DNA of 64,000 nucleotides from Ecdyonurus torrentis (Eukaryota > Arthropoda > Insecta > Ephemeroptera > Heptageniidae), in assembly GCA_949318235.1 (NCBI GenBank), contig OX439137.1, positions 13,777,291 to 13,841,290 of the forward strand, read 5' to 3'. A program made the position numbers and the translations under genes. This document shows, one piece after another, positions 1 to 11,617 of this stretch (position 1 is the first letter of the stretch; each line of letters opens with the position of its first letter). The notes below the pieces were generated by a model. The model was not told the origin of the DNA, searched no databases, and worked only from the letters and a program-made list of their open reading frames with translations.

Positions 1-134
1 AAATGAATTTAATGAGTGCAAAAATAGAGGAATACATGAATGTTTTTTATTATATATACTTTTTTTTTTTACCTATAAAGTATACACGGCCACCTGTTTG
101 CATCATTTTCGTAGTTTTTGCAATACTGACAGAG

Positions 135-137
<3 letters not shown>

Positions 138-197
<60 letters not shown>

Positions 198-216
198 GAG
201 AGAGAGAGAGAGAGAG
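138..216 (+). repeat. (GA)n microsatellite
   Basis: Nearly uninterrupted AG dinucleotides with one T interruption. The frames across it are artefacts of the repeat. Confidence 0.95.
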
Positions 217-953
217 GTGAAAGATTTTTTTATTACAAATAAATAATACTGTTTAAGAGGCAACAAACAATATACGATAAGACCTCTTGAACGTTAATTA
301 GTTAAAATATTATCATTAAAGTCTCGTATTTTAAGGTAGAATCACAAGCTAGAAAATATTATATACTCGAGTAAACGAAGTTATTCTTACGTTAGTATGA
401 TTAGACAGTACAAAATATATAAAAAAAAAGCGATCGAATCAATATTTTGGGATGTTAAAAATATTTAATATACTAAAAAAATAAAATAAATAGAAGCCTC
501 TAAAAGTTGTTCCCTCTATTTTCTGTGTGTGGCAACTGTAAGAGTGAAGCAGATCTCAATTACTACGCAGTGTTAGCTACACGAGTTTATTTTGAGCACC
601 GACACCTTGTATTTAACTCCACTTCACTCTGAACCAAACGATAGTAAACTAGATTCTTTAGAGAAACGTATATACATAATAAATCGTTTTTCTATTCCAG
701 ATCGTCATAATTAAGAAACATTTTATATCTTTAGCTTTTTATAGATTTTTATTTATTCTTAATTGCGACATATACCATTAAGAATGAAATGTAACTCATG
801 CAAAAAAGTCACAATTCATTTTCATTAAACCTATTGAAATTAAAACATAAGATAATATATGCAGGAAAAAAAAGAAGAGTCAATACAAAGGACCACACTT
901 AAGTTAATTGTATAGCCACATGCACGTAGTATGCTTAAGTATGGCATTTGGTA

Positions 954-992
954 GAAAAACCAAGGTTTATAAAGTATAAACCTTGGGTTTTC
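954..992. repeat. Short hairpin
   Basis: 18-bp arms GAAAAACCAAGGTTTATA / TATAAACCTTGGGTTTTC with one mismatch and a 3-base loop. Confidence 0.7.
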
Positions 993-1184
993 TTTTATAT
1001 TTGGAGATTATAAAAAAAATAACAATACACCTCTATACGTATTTATATGATATTACTTTTGTGTAGCAAATTTTACAATAATAGTAAAATGAAACATGAA
1101 GTATAAGAGCCAAGGGAAAAAATTAAATATACTCTATAAGATAAATATAAAGTAATTTTTATTTATATATAACACCTTTTTTTA

Positions 1185-1362
1185 TGTAACTTGTGCTGCA
1201 TTTATGTCATTATAGCATAAATGATGGTAAATTAGAACAACATTAAGTTATTATGCTGTGTAACATGAATTGTTATGCAGTATAGAATAAATTATGCTGT
1301 ATTGAACAAATTATGGTGAAAATGAGCTAGCATAATTATTATGTATTTATTTTTGTCCATGT
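1185..1362. repeat. TACGCACGG family, inverted copy
   Basis: Aligns with the reverse complement of 63704-63924 over nearly its full interior, e.g. ATTTATGTCATTATAGCATA, GAACAACATTAAG and AAAATGAGCTAGCATAATTA. Termini degraded. Confidence 0.72.
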
Positions 1363-2422
1363 TTAAAACAAGAAAATTAGCAATGACAAAATATGTGCAG
1401 CTTGATTCCTACATTTTCATTTTCCCTACTCTACCTCTATACACAGTTGCAACTTTTATTGCCAAAACAATTAAAAAATAAAAATAGAACCTTAATCAAG
1501 TTTTCTGTTTTAACAAAGAATGTATAAGAAAAACTAGATGTTAAAAAATATTTTACGTATAGAGGGTAGTCTTGAGACAATTAGTAATTGAACTAAATAT
1601 TCACATCCATGTATTTAATTTTTTTACTCACGTGACTGTTGTAATTGATATATGAAACCTATAATTTATGTACGTAAAATTTTTTTCGATGAGAAAAAAA
1701 AATATATATATAAATTTTAAAGTTTATTGCACTAAAGAAGAGTCAAGCGCCAACACACGGTAGGCAAATAAAGCTCGTGACCGACTTGGCCTGTAAGGTC
1801 GCGATATAGAGAGCACCACTGTATAAGTGATGGACATGGAAAATAGAAGTGCTCAATTAATTTAATATAGAACGTATCGTTGTTCAAAAATAAATTAGAG
1901 TATGCAAATATCATGCAATAGTTTCCTTTTTTGAGACCAAATAAAATCTTTAATTATGGAGTTGCTGTTTTTCCCCCCAGTTTTTAAAAGCAGACGTAAA
2001 GGTTTAAAATATAATTAACTTTAATCACACACAATACACTGATTTGAAAGAAAAAAAAAAAAAAAAAAAAAAAAAAACAAACAAAAAACAAACAAACAAA
2101 CAAACAAACAGATAAGGGAAAAATTAAAAGCTGCGAGGAAGTTGATACTTTGAATTCCATAGTTATACTAAATAAATAATCATTCTGTAGTTATATTAAC
2201 ACTATATCAGAATTATCTATTGAAATATTCAGTGTATCCATTTATCCAATACTTGAAAATAATATATAAGAAGTAATAGTTTCAATAAAATTAGACATGA
2301 AAATAATACCATAAATTTATCCTTGCAATCATGAAAACAAGTATATCTATTAGCTTGCACGGTTGATATATTTTTATATACTCGTGTCTCATTAATTTTT
2401 ATAGACTATACGTAACACTCAC

Positions 2423-3217
2423 CTTTCAGCGATGCTCATGCTGTTTTTATCCTTAGTTTGCGGTCTGCTACGTTGTTCACTTGGAGACAGTGGTAATCTT
2501 TCTGCAAGAGGACTTCTTGGCTTTGAAGGAGAACCGTCTTTAACTGGAGATGGCGTTCGTGGCGAATTTTCCTTTACTGGGGAAGGAATTCTAGGTGAAA
2601 ACTCCTTTACCGGTGAAGGAGTTCTTGGTGAACACTCCTTTACTGGTGAGAATTTTGTTGATAACTTTTTAGGTGAACCTATAGGTGAAATTTCATTTTC
2701 AGACGACTTACTATTATGGTCCGCTGAATAAGAAATACCAATAGGTGAGAGGTCAATATTCGGTTCAGAAATAACTGGAGATACTCGAGGTTTAGTTTCT
2801 GATGATTTTGAAATACCAGGAGATGTAACATCAATCTCAGGTAAAGCTGAGGGAGTAACTCGAGCTTTTGTTAATTCTGCTGATTTAGAAATACTTGAAG
2901 ATATAACTTCATTATCAGCTTTAAAGGATACTGGCGATAAACGTTTTTTCCTCAAATCCGAAGATTGATTAATGTTATTCGAAACCTTAATCATCGATTC
3001 AGCTTGTTCAGATTCAGAAAGTGAAGTAATTTCAGCTGATGAAGCTTGATTTTCAGGTACAATTTGCACTTTTTCAAATGCTGATGTTTCAGAAATCGTT
3101 ACACTGGATTCAATCACTGGTTCTTGATTTTGCTGGGATTTATCCGAAGTTCCAAGCCCGCCTACCGGTTCTTTTACCGATAACGAATGTTTAATTTGCT
3201 GTACATTGACGACACTC
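2423..3217 (-). CDS. SVIL: Supervillin exon L (SP repeats, ends at SMSIAER)
   Basis: 795-bp exon with 264 full codons, last exon in the window. It starts SVVNVQQIKHSLSVKEP, runs through an acidic Ser-rich stretch, then a tandem array of about 12 residues (SPRTPSPVKE-type, at least three near-identical units, plus-strand about 2545-2655), then SPLAERLPLSPSEQ and KNSMSIAE, splitting an Arg/Ser codon at the donor GAAAG|GTGAGT. SMSIAER corresponds to vertebrate TMSIKERLALL, which precedes the gelsolin-like half. The remaining supervillin domains are therefore expected to the left of coordinate 1. Acceptor TTATGTTCTCAG. Confidence 0.9.
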
Positions 3218-5621
3218 CTGAGAACATAAGAGAAAAATATACATATGTTAAAAAAAATGTAGAATACCGTGACCCAGTAAGAAATTATAAAACATATGTT
3301 CATTCATGATTTGTCTAAATATGGTAACAAAATACTTTCAATTCTATGTTTAATTTTTTTTTATATACATATCATTTTAATATAGGTCCTTAAATTTAAA
3401 TTACATTAGGCAAACTTCTAGTTATTGTAAAATCAAGTTTTTTTTATTCATCTTTCCAATCAAATGCTAAAAAGCACATCGTAAAAGAAACAATTATTTC
3501 TATGCTGAGCATAAAAAAAAAGGGTTAGTATTTTTTCAGATAGTGCAGTAATTTCAGCTTGAAGCTTGGTTTTGATTTTCAGGTGAACGCAAAACCTTTA
3601 ACATTTTTCTAAAACCATAACTTAATTCCAATTGATGTCAAAAATTTTTAATACTCCGTTTATGATTCATTACATTTTAATTTTTCTTCAAATTATATAT
3701 ATTTTTTAAATCTTTGCTAATAAAATATACAATCAATAAAAAACGTGAAATAAAACAATATCATATTACTTATATAAGGCAAGTCCCATTTCTCTTAACG
3801 AGATGTTTGTTATTGTGCGCACAGCAAGTATACTAATTAGTATATAAATAAAAACGAGACCATATCAAATTATACTCGATAAAACTAATTACCGCAAGGC
3901 GTAAGTGGTAAGCAAATAAGGATTGTGAAATTAATGCGGTAAACGTGTTTACATCATTGCTTGGAATTATAGGGTTTCTGCAAAATGATAATTCTTCTTC
4001 TTCTTCTTCTTATTTTTACTATACTGTATTATATAAGATAATACTACGAACACATGTTTAAAACAATCAAAATCAAAAAACGTTTTTTTCTCTCTTTTTA
4101 TATGAACTTCAATGTTATTTTCATTACAGTACTTATTCTTCGGCTTTTCAAAATTATTTTATTATACGTAATTTTTGTTTCATTACAAATTCAATTTTCT
4201 TTATTTCCAATCTCCTTACAATCAATTGCAATAAAATGCATTAAAAAAATAGCATCTTTGACTGACAGTAGGGTAGAATAGGCATGTTAAATGTAATGTA
4301 AAGTTAAAATGCTAATAACCCGGCATGATTGCATTAATTAGCTTTTGCATCGTATAAAACGATAATGCTATATAGAAAATTTTATGACAACGTTTGTGCT
4401 AATAAGTGGAAAAAATGTTAATTTAAACTCTTATGGAGTACTTTATTATTTTATACATAAAAGAGTTCATTATTTAAGTCGGATACATTTTCAAGCATAA
4501 AACGCAGGCCTTTAGATTGAAAACCACAAAGGAAATAATGATTACTTACGACACCAAGGCATTTTTATTTTTCAATCATGATGCACTTTCTTAGAGCTCT
4601 GTTCCCTTATATATAAGCACTTTGAGTTTTGTGCATATTAAACTTTTTGTAACTCTTTTACAGATATATTTTAAATATTCAATTTTATTCTTTGTGGATT
4701 ACTTTATTCAACTAAAAACGATTCTAGAACTTTTAACCACATCTGTACTTTTATTTGTAGAAAAAAATAAAAATATATATCACGATAAAGTACTTGAAGA
4801 AGTTTTATATTATCCTGGAATTATACAAAAAGCAGAGCAACAAGGAGGTCTATATAGGCTTATCGGATCAAAATATCTTTTTATTACGCTAGCTTTTCTT
4901 GAAACGTAACAAAAAACTTATGTATCTATAGTTGTTACATTATTTCGAGTAAAAAAGTTAAAAAAAAAAAAAAAAAAAAAAAAAAGAAAAAAGAAAAAGA
5001 AAAGAAAGAAAGTTTTTTTTTTTATAAATATGGTTTACATCTACAGTATTTATATAAGAGAAGCGTATGAAACGATAAAATAAGACAATATAATACGACA
5101 TTTTTTTTACGGTCTTACAGATTCTCTGTGAGTATACACATTATTCATACTTTTTTTATATTATATACATTTATAATATACGTATTTTGTAACAATGAGA
5201 TTAGAGTAATATTCAAAAAATAAGAAACAACAAATATTTAAACGTAACATTAATAATTTTCTGTGATACAATTTTGTTTACATTAAAAAAAGAAGTTAAT
5301 TATATATTTCAATTCTGTAAATGGCAGTAAGTAAATACAATACCTAGCCATGGCAATACTATATTATGTTACAATGCAATGTACATAAAACAATAACTCT
5401 ATTTGAGTATTTATCACTGCATTAACCAACACTGTATGGAGGTATAGTAATATACGACTATTAATTATTTAAGTGTACTGAATTATTATTTATTGATAAT
5501 ATTTGTAAAAGGTCATACATTCGGTTATTTCAGCCATTTTACATGCTCTTGACCGGAATATTACGATAATAAAATTAATTTACGATGGCAAAATAACATA
5601 GATTTCTTTCTATTATTTTAT

Positions 5622-5788
<167 letters not shown>

Positions 5789-6705
5789 GAAAAACTTTAT
5801 AATAAAAAAAAAATCACATTCTTTTACCCCTATGTATAATAATATAAAATATAAGTCATGCCATACCTGTTAATAAAATAATAATAATATAAGCTTAAAA
5901 ATACACAAATATAATAAGCAAAAATTTAATTATATTAAAATGTAAACACTGCAGACAGTTTATTAGGTATATTAAAATTTGAAGCGATCGATGCGGGTAC
6001 ACATAGTAACAAAGGATCACGTGACTTAAAATTGTACAATGTTATATACACACACACCATATGCGTGCACGCATTATACTCCTTCGTTGCTATGCAAAAA
6101 TTTCTAGTATACTTAACTTTTAAAACCTACGATTTTGCACTATTACGCATGAACAAAAAAAAATAAAGCTGTAGAAACCTATAAAATGAACTATAATTTA
6201 CCTAGGGCGGAGTTTCCGTTTTTTAAAAACTACATACATTATAGCTCGTTACGGTTGCTGATATAGTTTGCATTATTTTAAGACCTATTTTCATAATAAG
6301 ACAATATTAGGGAGAGAGAGAGAGGGGAAAATGTTATAAATCTATGTCACTTTTTCTTGATAAAAAATAATATATATTTCTCAATAATATAATTTTTGAA
6401 TGGTTCATGAATGGATTTTACGATAACAAGATAATCTGATTGTGAAATTGAATTGACTTTGATTTTTTAGTTTTATTAATATCATATTACATATAATTAA
6501 AGGATAATTATAATTTTCAATTTTTGTCTTCTAATTTAATTAATAATTTGATTATACAACTTCTATACTTAAGACTATAGTTTGTTAAATAATTTTTGCA
6601 AAAAGCAAACTTTTAATTGAATAAAATTGACTAAAAATTAGGTTCATGATTAGTGATTACAAAGATGAAAAATTAGTTTAATAGCAATGATTAATTTAGA
6701 CGAGC

Positions 6706-6712
<7 letters not shown>

Positions 6713-6750
<38 letters not shown>
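6713..6750 (+). repeat. (TA)n microsatellite
   Basis: Uninterrupted TA array. Confidence 0.95.
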
Positions 6751-6754
<4 letters not shown>

Positions 6755-7017
6755 TATATAAATAAATAGATCTAAAAGTAATTATTATATAAAATGATAG
6801 TGGTTTGAATACAAAACAGAGAGTTAGGAAGTATATTATTTAAATATAATTTTTTGAATACTATATACTGTAAAGCTTTACAATATTTGCGAATAGCGCG
6901 TATTCATAAAATTAAATACAATTATAACAAGAGGCTAAAACATTATTTATGTTTTACAAGTTCAATGTATTAGTTGAATTAAAATTTGCTTAAAATGTAT
7001 AATCGAGAAGAAGCAAT

Positions 7018-7330
7018 TAAGGGGAGGAGTAAGAACTATAATATTTCCAGGTTTTGATAGCTACCAAATTTGGTATCATCTTATGTATGTAGCCATAATG
7101 TATCATAAACCTTATAGTGTCAGCTCTCTGCTAAAAGTTTCAGAGGATAGGTTAATATTGAAATAAGGATGAAGGAAACTAGATACGAGTCTTGAATGGC
7201 ATACAAATTTAATATCCCCCCAACCTCCCATACTTAGAAAAAAAAATTGCATGGCGACTCCCCACAATTTTTACGTATATTTATTTCTGTCTCTTTTGAT
7301 CCAAAGTACCAAAGTGGCGTTGATTTTTTT
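7018..7330. repeat. Possible old relative of the 62.3-kb element
   Basis: Shares order of AAGGG-GGAGTA-type start, a AAATTTG-TATCAT block and GCGACTCCCCACAATTTTTA (compare GTGACCCCCCAAAATTTTTA near 62502). Weak, substitution-rich similarity. Confidence 0.35.
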
Positions 7331-8318
7331 CAGCTCGTCCAACTTTAGAATTAATGAAGATGCAATGAAGTTTTGTCTGATTTAAGTTATTAAATTAATG
7401 CATTGCAAAATGCTGTATTAGTACATTAAAATTTAACTCGTATGATAATAACAATAAAAAACAAACATTTTACAAAGATAACATTACTATAACTATAATA
7501 ATATGTTATTATAAGCTGCCTGGGTCAATAAAATTGCTTAATTTTTATTAATATGTAGAAAAAGAATTGACCTGTACTCAAATATATATTTTATTTATTT
7601 ATTATTTTTTGCTTTGCTTTTTGCTTTTGACATGAAAGAGAAGTATAATTTTTTCAGTTCTACGAAAATGTGTGTTATTAATAAAGTATATGATTTCGGT
7701 GCACATTACGATAAATTTTAATATATTCCAGATTCAAGTATGTGTATTTCCCGTTAAATAAAACTCATCTTTCGTAATTTTACTCATGGCAAAATTTAAA
7801 AAAACAAGTTGAGTATAATATTCGTATAAATATATTACTGTATTTATAATATAAATATTTATGTAGCCTAAATGTTTGCACTGAGTTATTGACATGAGTT
7901 TGTATAATTGCAAAGCTTATATTTCATAAAATATAATGAAAATTAAATTAATTTACTCACTCAGAGTGTCTCATTATTACGTCAGTTAAACAATACGAAA
8001 AATAAAGAGGTTTCCTTCTAGATGGAAAATAAAGCCATGAACATTATGGAGAAAATCATATAGCGCGCATACGCAATTTAAAAAGAGACGGGAGTGTATG
8101 TTGTTATTATCATTGACTTGCAATTGAAACATCCTTGAACTTTATATAATGTTCATTGCCAGAACGCAAATTAACAGAGACAAGCAGAGGGGATAGCGCT
8201 CACTCACAACAATTGAATGTCATTATTACTGCACACAGCAATAGAAAATGTCATTTACATTTATATGGTATTAGTGTAAAAAATTGCCTTTTTTTTTTAG
8301 TTGTAATTGACCGCTTGT

Positions 8319-8467
8319 GTTTACTCAAAATACGGAAAAGGAAGTGCCGGAAGAGGAAACCACGTGACGAAGTAGGAGGTAGCTCAGGTCTAGCTTGCTG
8401 CTGGCACAAACTTTTCTCCCACTTTTACCGTCACATGGTTTCCTTTTCCGTTTTTAAGTGAGTAAAC
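8319..8467. mobile_element. Imperfect foldback, GTTTACTCA termini
   Basis: Ends GTTTACTCA and TGAGTAAAC. Inside, CGGAAAAGGAA and GGAAACCACGTGACG on the left are mirrored by TTCCTTTTCCG and CCGTCACATGGTTTCC on the right, so the arms are offset by an 11-base insertion. A 101-residue plus-strand frame covering it (8156-8461) is most likely chance. Confidence 0.5.
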
Positions 8468-8507
8468 ATACACACTCATTATTATTTTTATCATTTGTTT
8501 ATCTGTA

Positions 8508-8656
8508 CGGTCATTTTACTAAACAAATGAATTTCTATTGGCATATGGGAATAACGTATATGTATTTAGATAAAGTTTTGCGTCAAACAAAATATCCATC
8601 TGATTGCATTGAATGGCCATAAGCCAATAGAAATTCATTTTAAGGTAAAATGACTG
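8508..8656. mobile_element. 149-bp MITE with TA flanks (Tc1/mariner-type)
   Basis: TA-CGGTCATTTTAC at the left and GTAAAATGACTG-TA at the right. The inverted similarity continues as AAATGAATTTCTATTGGC against GCCAATAGAAATTCATTT, giving arms of about 40 bp. TA on both sides is the target duplication expected of Tc1/mariner-type elements. No coding capacity. Confidence 0.72.
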
Positions 8657-8834
8657 TATGTACATATACATATCTCTATAGTAATTTTTATTTCATTTGC
8701 TGATATTAATATCGAATGTATTATTATTTACAGTCGGAATTAGGTGTCAGAGTGGGCTAGACATGTAGTCACACCCAAACCTCGCCCTTTAAAAGTTGTT
8801 TATTTTGTAATAATAATAAAAACATTTACAACAG

Positions 8835-9110
8835 TTAAAGCCATGGACCACATAAAACAACATGTGCTTTTTAATGAATAAACACGAAATGGGATCTTCA
8901 AAAATTTTGACATTTTTTATCAGAATGTTAATGTAACCCCACGAGAGAGCGTGAAAATACTGTAAAGTATGCAATTCGCGTGAATATTCATGTTTATGAC
9001 TTCAGAAATATGCAAATATTATAGTATGAAAATGTTGTGCGAATTGCATAAGTCGAAATTTCTATTCACTAATATATACGGAGCTATACAGTTGGGTTTT
9101 GAGGATGATA
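8835..9110. mobile_element. Repeat family TTAAAGCC, copy 1
   Basis: About 270 bp strongly similar to copies at 23964 and 40803: the blocks TTTTTAATGAATAAACACGA, CCCCACGAGAGAGCGTGAAA and GTTGGGTTTTGAGG occur in the same order. The 3' end is more diverged than in the other two copies. Non-coding. Confidence 0.8.
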
Positions 9111-11575
9111 AAAAAGTTGTAACTAAATTTAAAATTGTAATGGTGTTTTGAAAGTAATTATGATATTATATGTATAGCTTTTTTTAAATTAATTTACATT
9201 AGTTATTATATTTTATTAAAAAAAAGTTCATATTGGTTAAGGGAGAGCCGTATCAGACACTGTACTTAAAAGTAACCGGAAGAAGAAAAAGAAGAAGAAG
9301 AAGAAGAAGAAAAAAAAAAAAAAAAAAAAAAAAAAAACTAAAATCGATAAAAATTTGAAGAATCTTGAAAAATCTTCCTACAGTACCCTTAAGTGTATAC
9401 TTGCTCTATGCACATTTAAGCACGTGTGACCTTTATGCATACGCCGGTCGGTCGGTTTAAGAGACAAAAAAACAAAAGGATGAAATAAAGAATGGCTCGA
9501 TCAAATTACAAAGTATATAACAAAGGGAACAAGTAAAGTGCTTTTTGCACTATACGCGTACACAGAGGAGACAAAAAGCATTGAAATTTATTTACATTAA
9601 CTCAGTGAGTGAATTTAATTTTTTTCTCTCTCTCTCTCTTCCACGCTTCTTTTTTGATGTAAATTACATTGTTTTAAACTTAATATACTTAACAATTTTT
9701 TTAAAACTATACACAAAGAATATTATTCAAATAAAAATATACATAGGGAAGCTTTTAACAAATTAAGTTTGCAATTTTTATTATATTAACGCCATTAAAA
9801 CTAAAACTTCAGGAAGTTTTTCATTTAAGAGAACCCTCTCTTTTTTTAAATGCAAAATATTTATATGCCTTTAGACCTGTGATTTGTATATAATATGCTG
9901 CAAATAACAGTAAAATAAGTATTATCTTATATTTTTACTTTATTTATTAGCAGTGTCATATTCATATTATTTATTAAGTAAATAATTTACAAAATATGGC
10001 TTTATGTACAATGAAAAATACCCGCATATTACAAAATACATAACATTTTTATTTCTTTTAGCTCTTGGGCTGTATGCAAATTAAATAAATATTCCTCGTA
10101 AACTGAAATAAGGAAGTTGAAAAAGTAACGATGATTCATAGAATTGAAAGTTTTTAACACAGAAAATAGAGCAGACACCAAATTTTACATTGATTAAAAA
10201 ACAACAACATTGACTTGTCACATTTTTGAAGTTTTAACTGTAGTTTCTAACAAAATGTTCACATTATAAACAAACCCATTAACACAGCATCAATTAAATT
10301 TGGTGTAATTTGTAATATTCATAATTACTTAAAAATATGATAAGCTATACCTTAAATTACTTAGACGTCATCGATAAGTATTAAAAATTTTCTATCAAGA
10401 AACATAATTTGTAAGATAGATTTCTAATTTGAATTGTTTTTAATTTTAAATTTAGTAATTATTTTAGCTATGAGAGTTATATTTTGATGTGAATATGATA
10501 TGTGTATAAACGATTTACGCTGTACCTTCTAATGGCTATGTCAAGAAGACATTATCAAGCTCTTCACTGGGCAAACATCACGTGAAGTGATAAAGAAATA
10601 AACAAACAACCTCAATCTCATCACTGAGCTGATGCTATATAGGAAAACACACCAAAACATTCATGTCTGCGTCTATCTTCTAATTGTCACTTATACACAT
10701 ATATACGTACGTAGGTACCATTAATATTATATATATATATATGACAATTTTACTCTTGTGGTGACTAATGTTTGTCATTTCATAATGAAAATTACTTTGC
10801 CAAACAAACTTTTTAACAAATTGTTACTGAAAATTTTAAAAGTTTTTAAAGTATAAAAGCTTGAAGATTGAGAGAACTACGGTTTCCAGTTTAAAATTGA
10901 ATTGAAATGTGCTATAATTAATTAAAAGCCAAAAATATATACTAGATATAGATGTTTATATTCTCGATCTTATTTTCTACAGTAAGTTTAAGCACTGTTC
11001 AAATCAAAGCAAGAATTCTGGGGAGGAAAAAAAATGTATGCCTATATAACATAGTTTAACAACATTTATTAACTTAAATTATTTCTTCAGTACATTTCAA
11101 TTATCATTTTACATTCTGCTATATATATTAAAACAAATTTATTTATCATTATTATTTTTCTTAGTTATTTCAAAATTTAAAAAATTTTGACATTGAAATA
11201 AAATTTGACTTGTTTGTTGTGTATGTTTATTTATTTATAGTAACGTGATAAAATTTAAAGAATTTTGTAAAAATTATTTATAAATTTCACACGAATATTT
11301 TGAAGCAATTTTGAGTAGACAAAATCATAATGTACACATACAGAATAGCTTCCTCTTCAGATTTTTATTTTTTATTATTATTAATGGAAAAAAAATTTGA
11401 AGAATATCTCTGTAGTCGTGTATATTTTGTTTTTCATTATTATTTTTTACACCTATAATTTACAATAATATATTTGTGGTATACACTAAAATTTATGTTT
11501 GAAGTTATTATTATTGAAGAAAATTTGCTATTATAGCTCGTGCGATGAGCAAAAAATAAATAGCAAAATAATTGC

Positions 11576-11617
<42 letters not shown>

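Larger units (their letters stand above)
1..2422. other. Intron downstream of exon L (incomplete)
   Basis: No coding sequence recognised. It holds a (GA)n tract, a short perfect hairpin (954-992), a copy of the TACGCACGG repeat family (about 1185-1362), an A-run followed by (CAAA)n at about 2051-2110, and unassigned AT-rich DNA. The stretch 1735-1850 is richer in GC than its surroundings but has no recognisable frame. Confidence 0.7.

Noticed and set aside
3..266. Frames made of Arg-Glu or Ser-Leu repeats
   Set aside because: Translations of the (GA)n microsatellite; the same applies to those at 5621-5839, 22660-22872 and 49792-50061.
1735..1850. GC-richer patch with a 60-residue minus-strand frame
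   Set aside because: No acceptor/donor pair in phase with exon L, and no recognisable motif.
4622..4909. 95-residue plus-strand frame
   Set aside because: AT-rich chance frame within the K-L intron, hydrophobic by composition; no similarity recognised and no splice context.
8156..8461. 101-residue plus-strand frame
   Set aside because: Half of it is a foldback element; no recognised domain.
11579..11614. Poly-A runs as retrotransposon tails
   Set aside because: Many such runs occur in both orientations with no upstream LINE/SINE body or flanking duplication that I can see.
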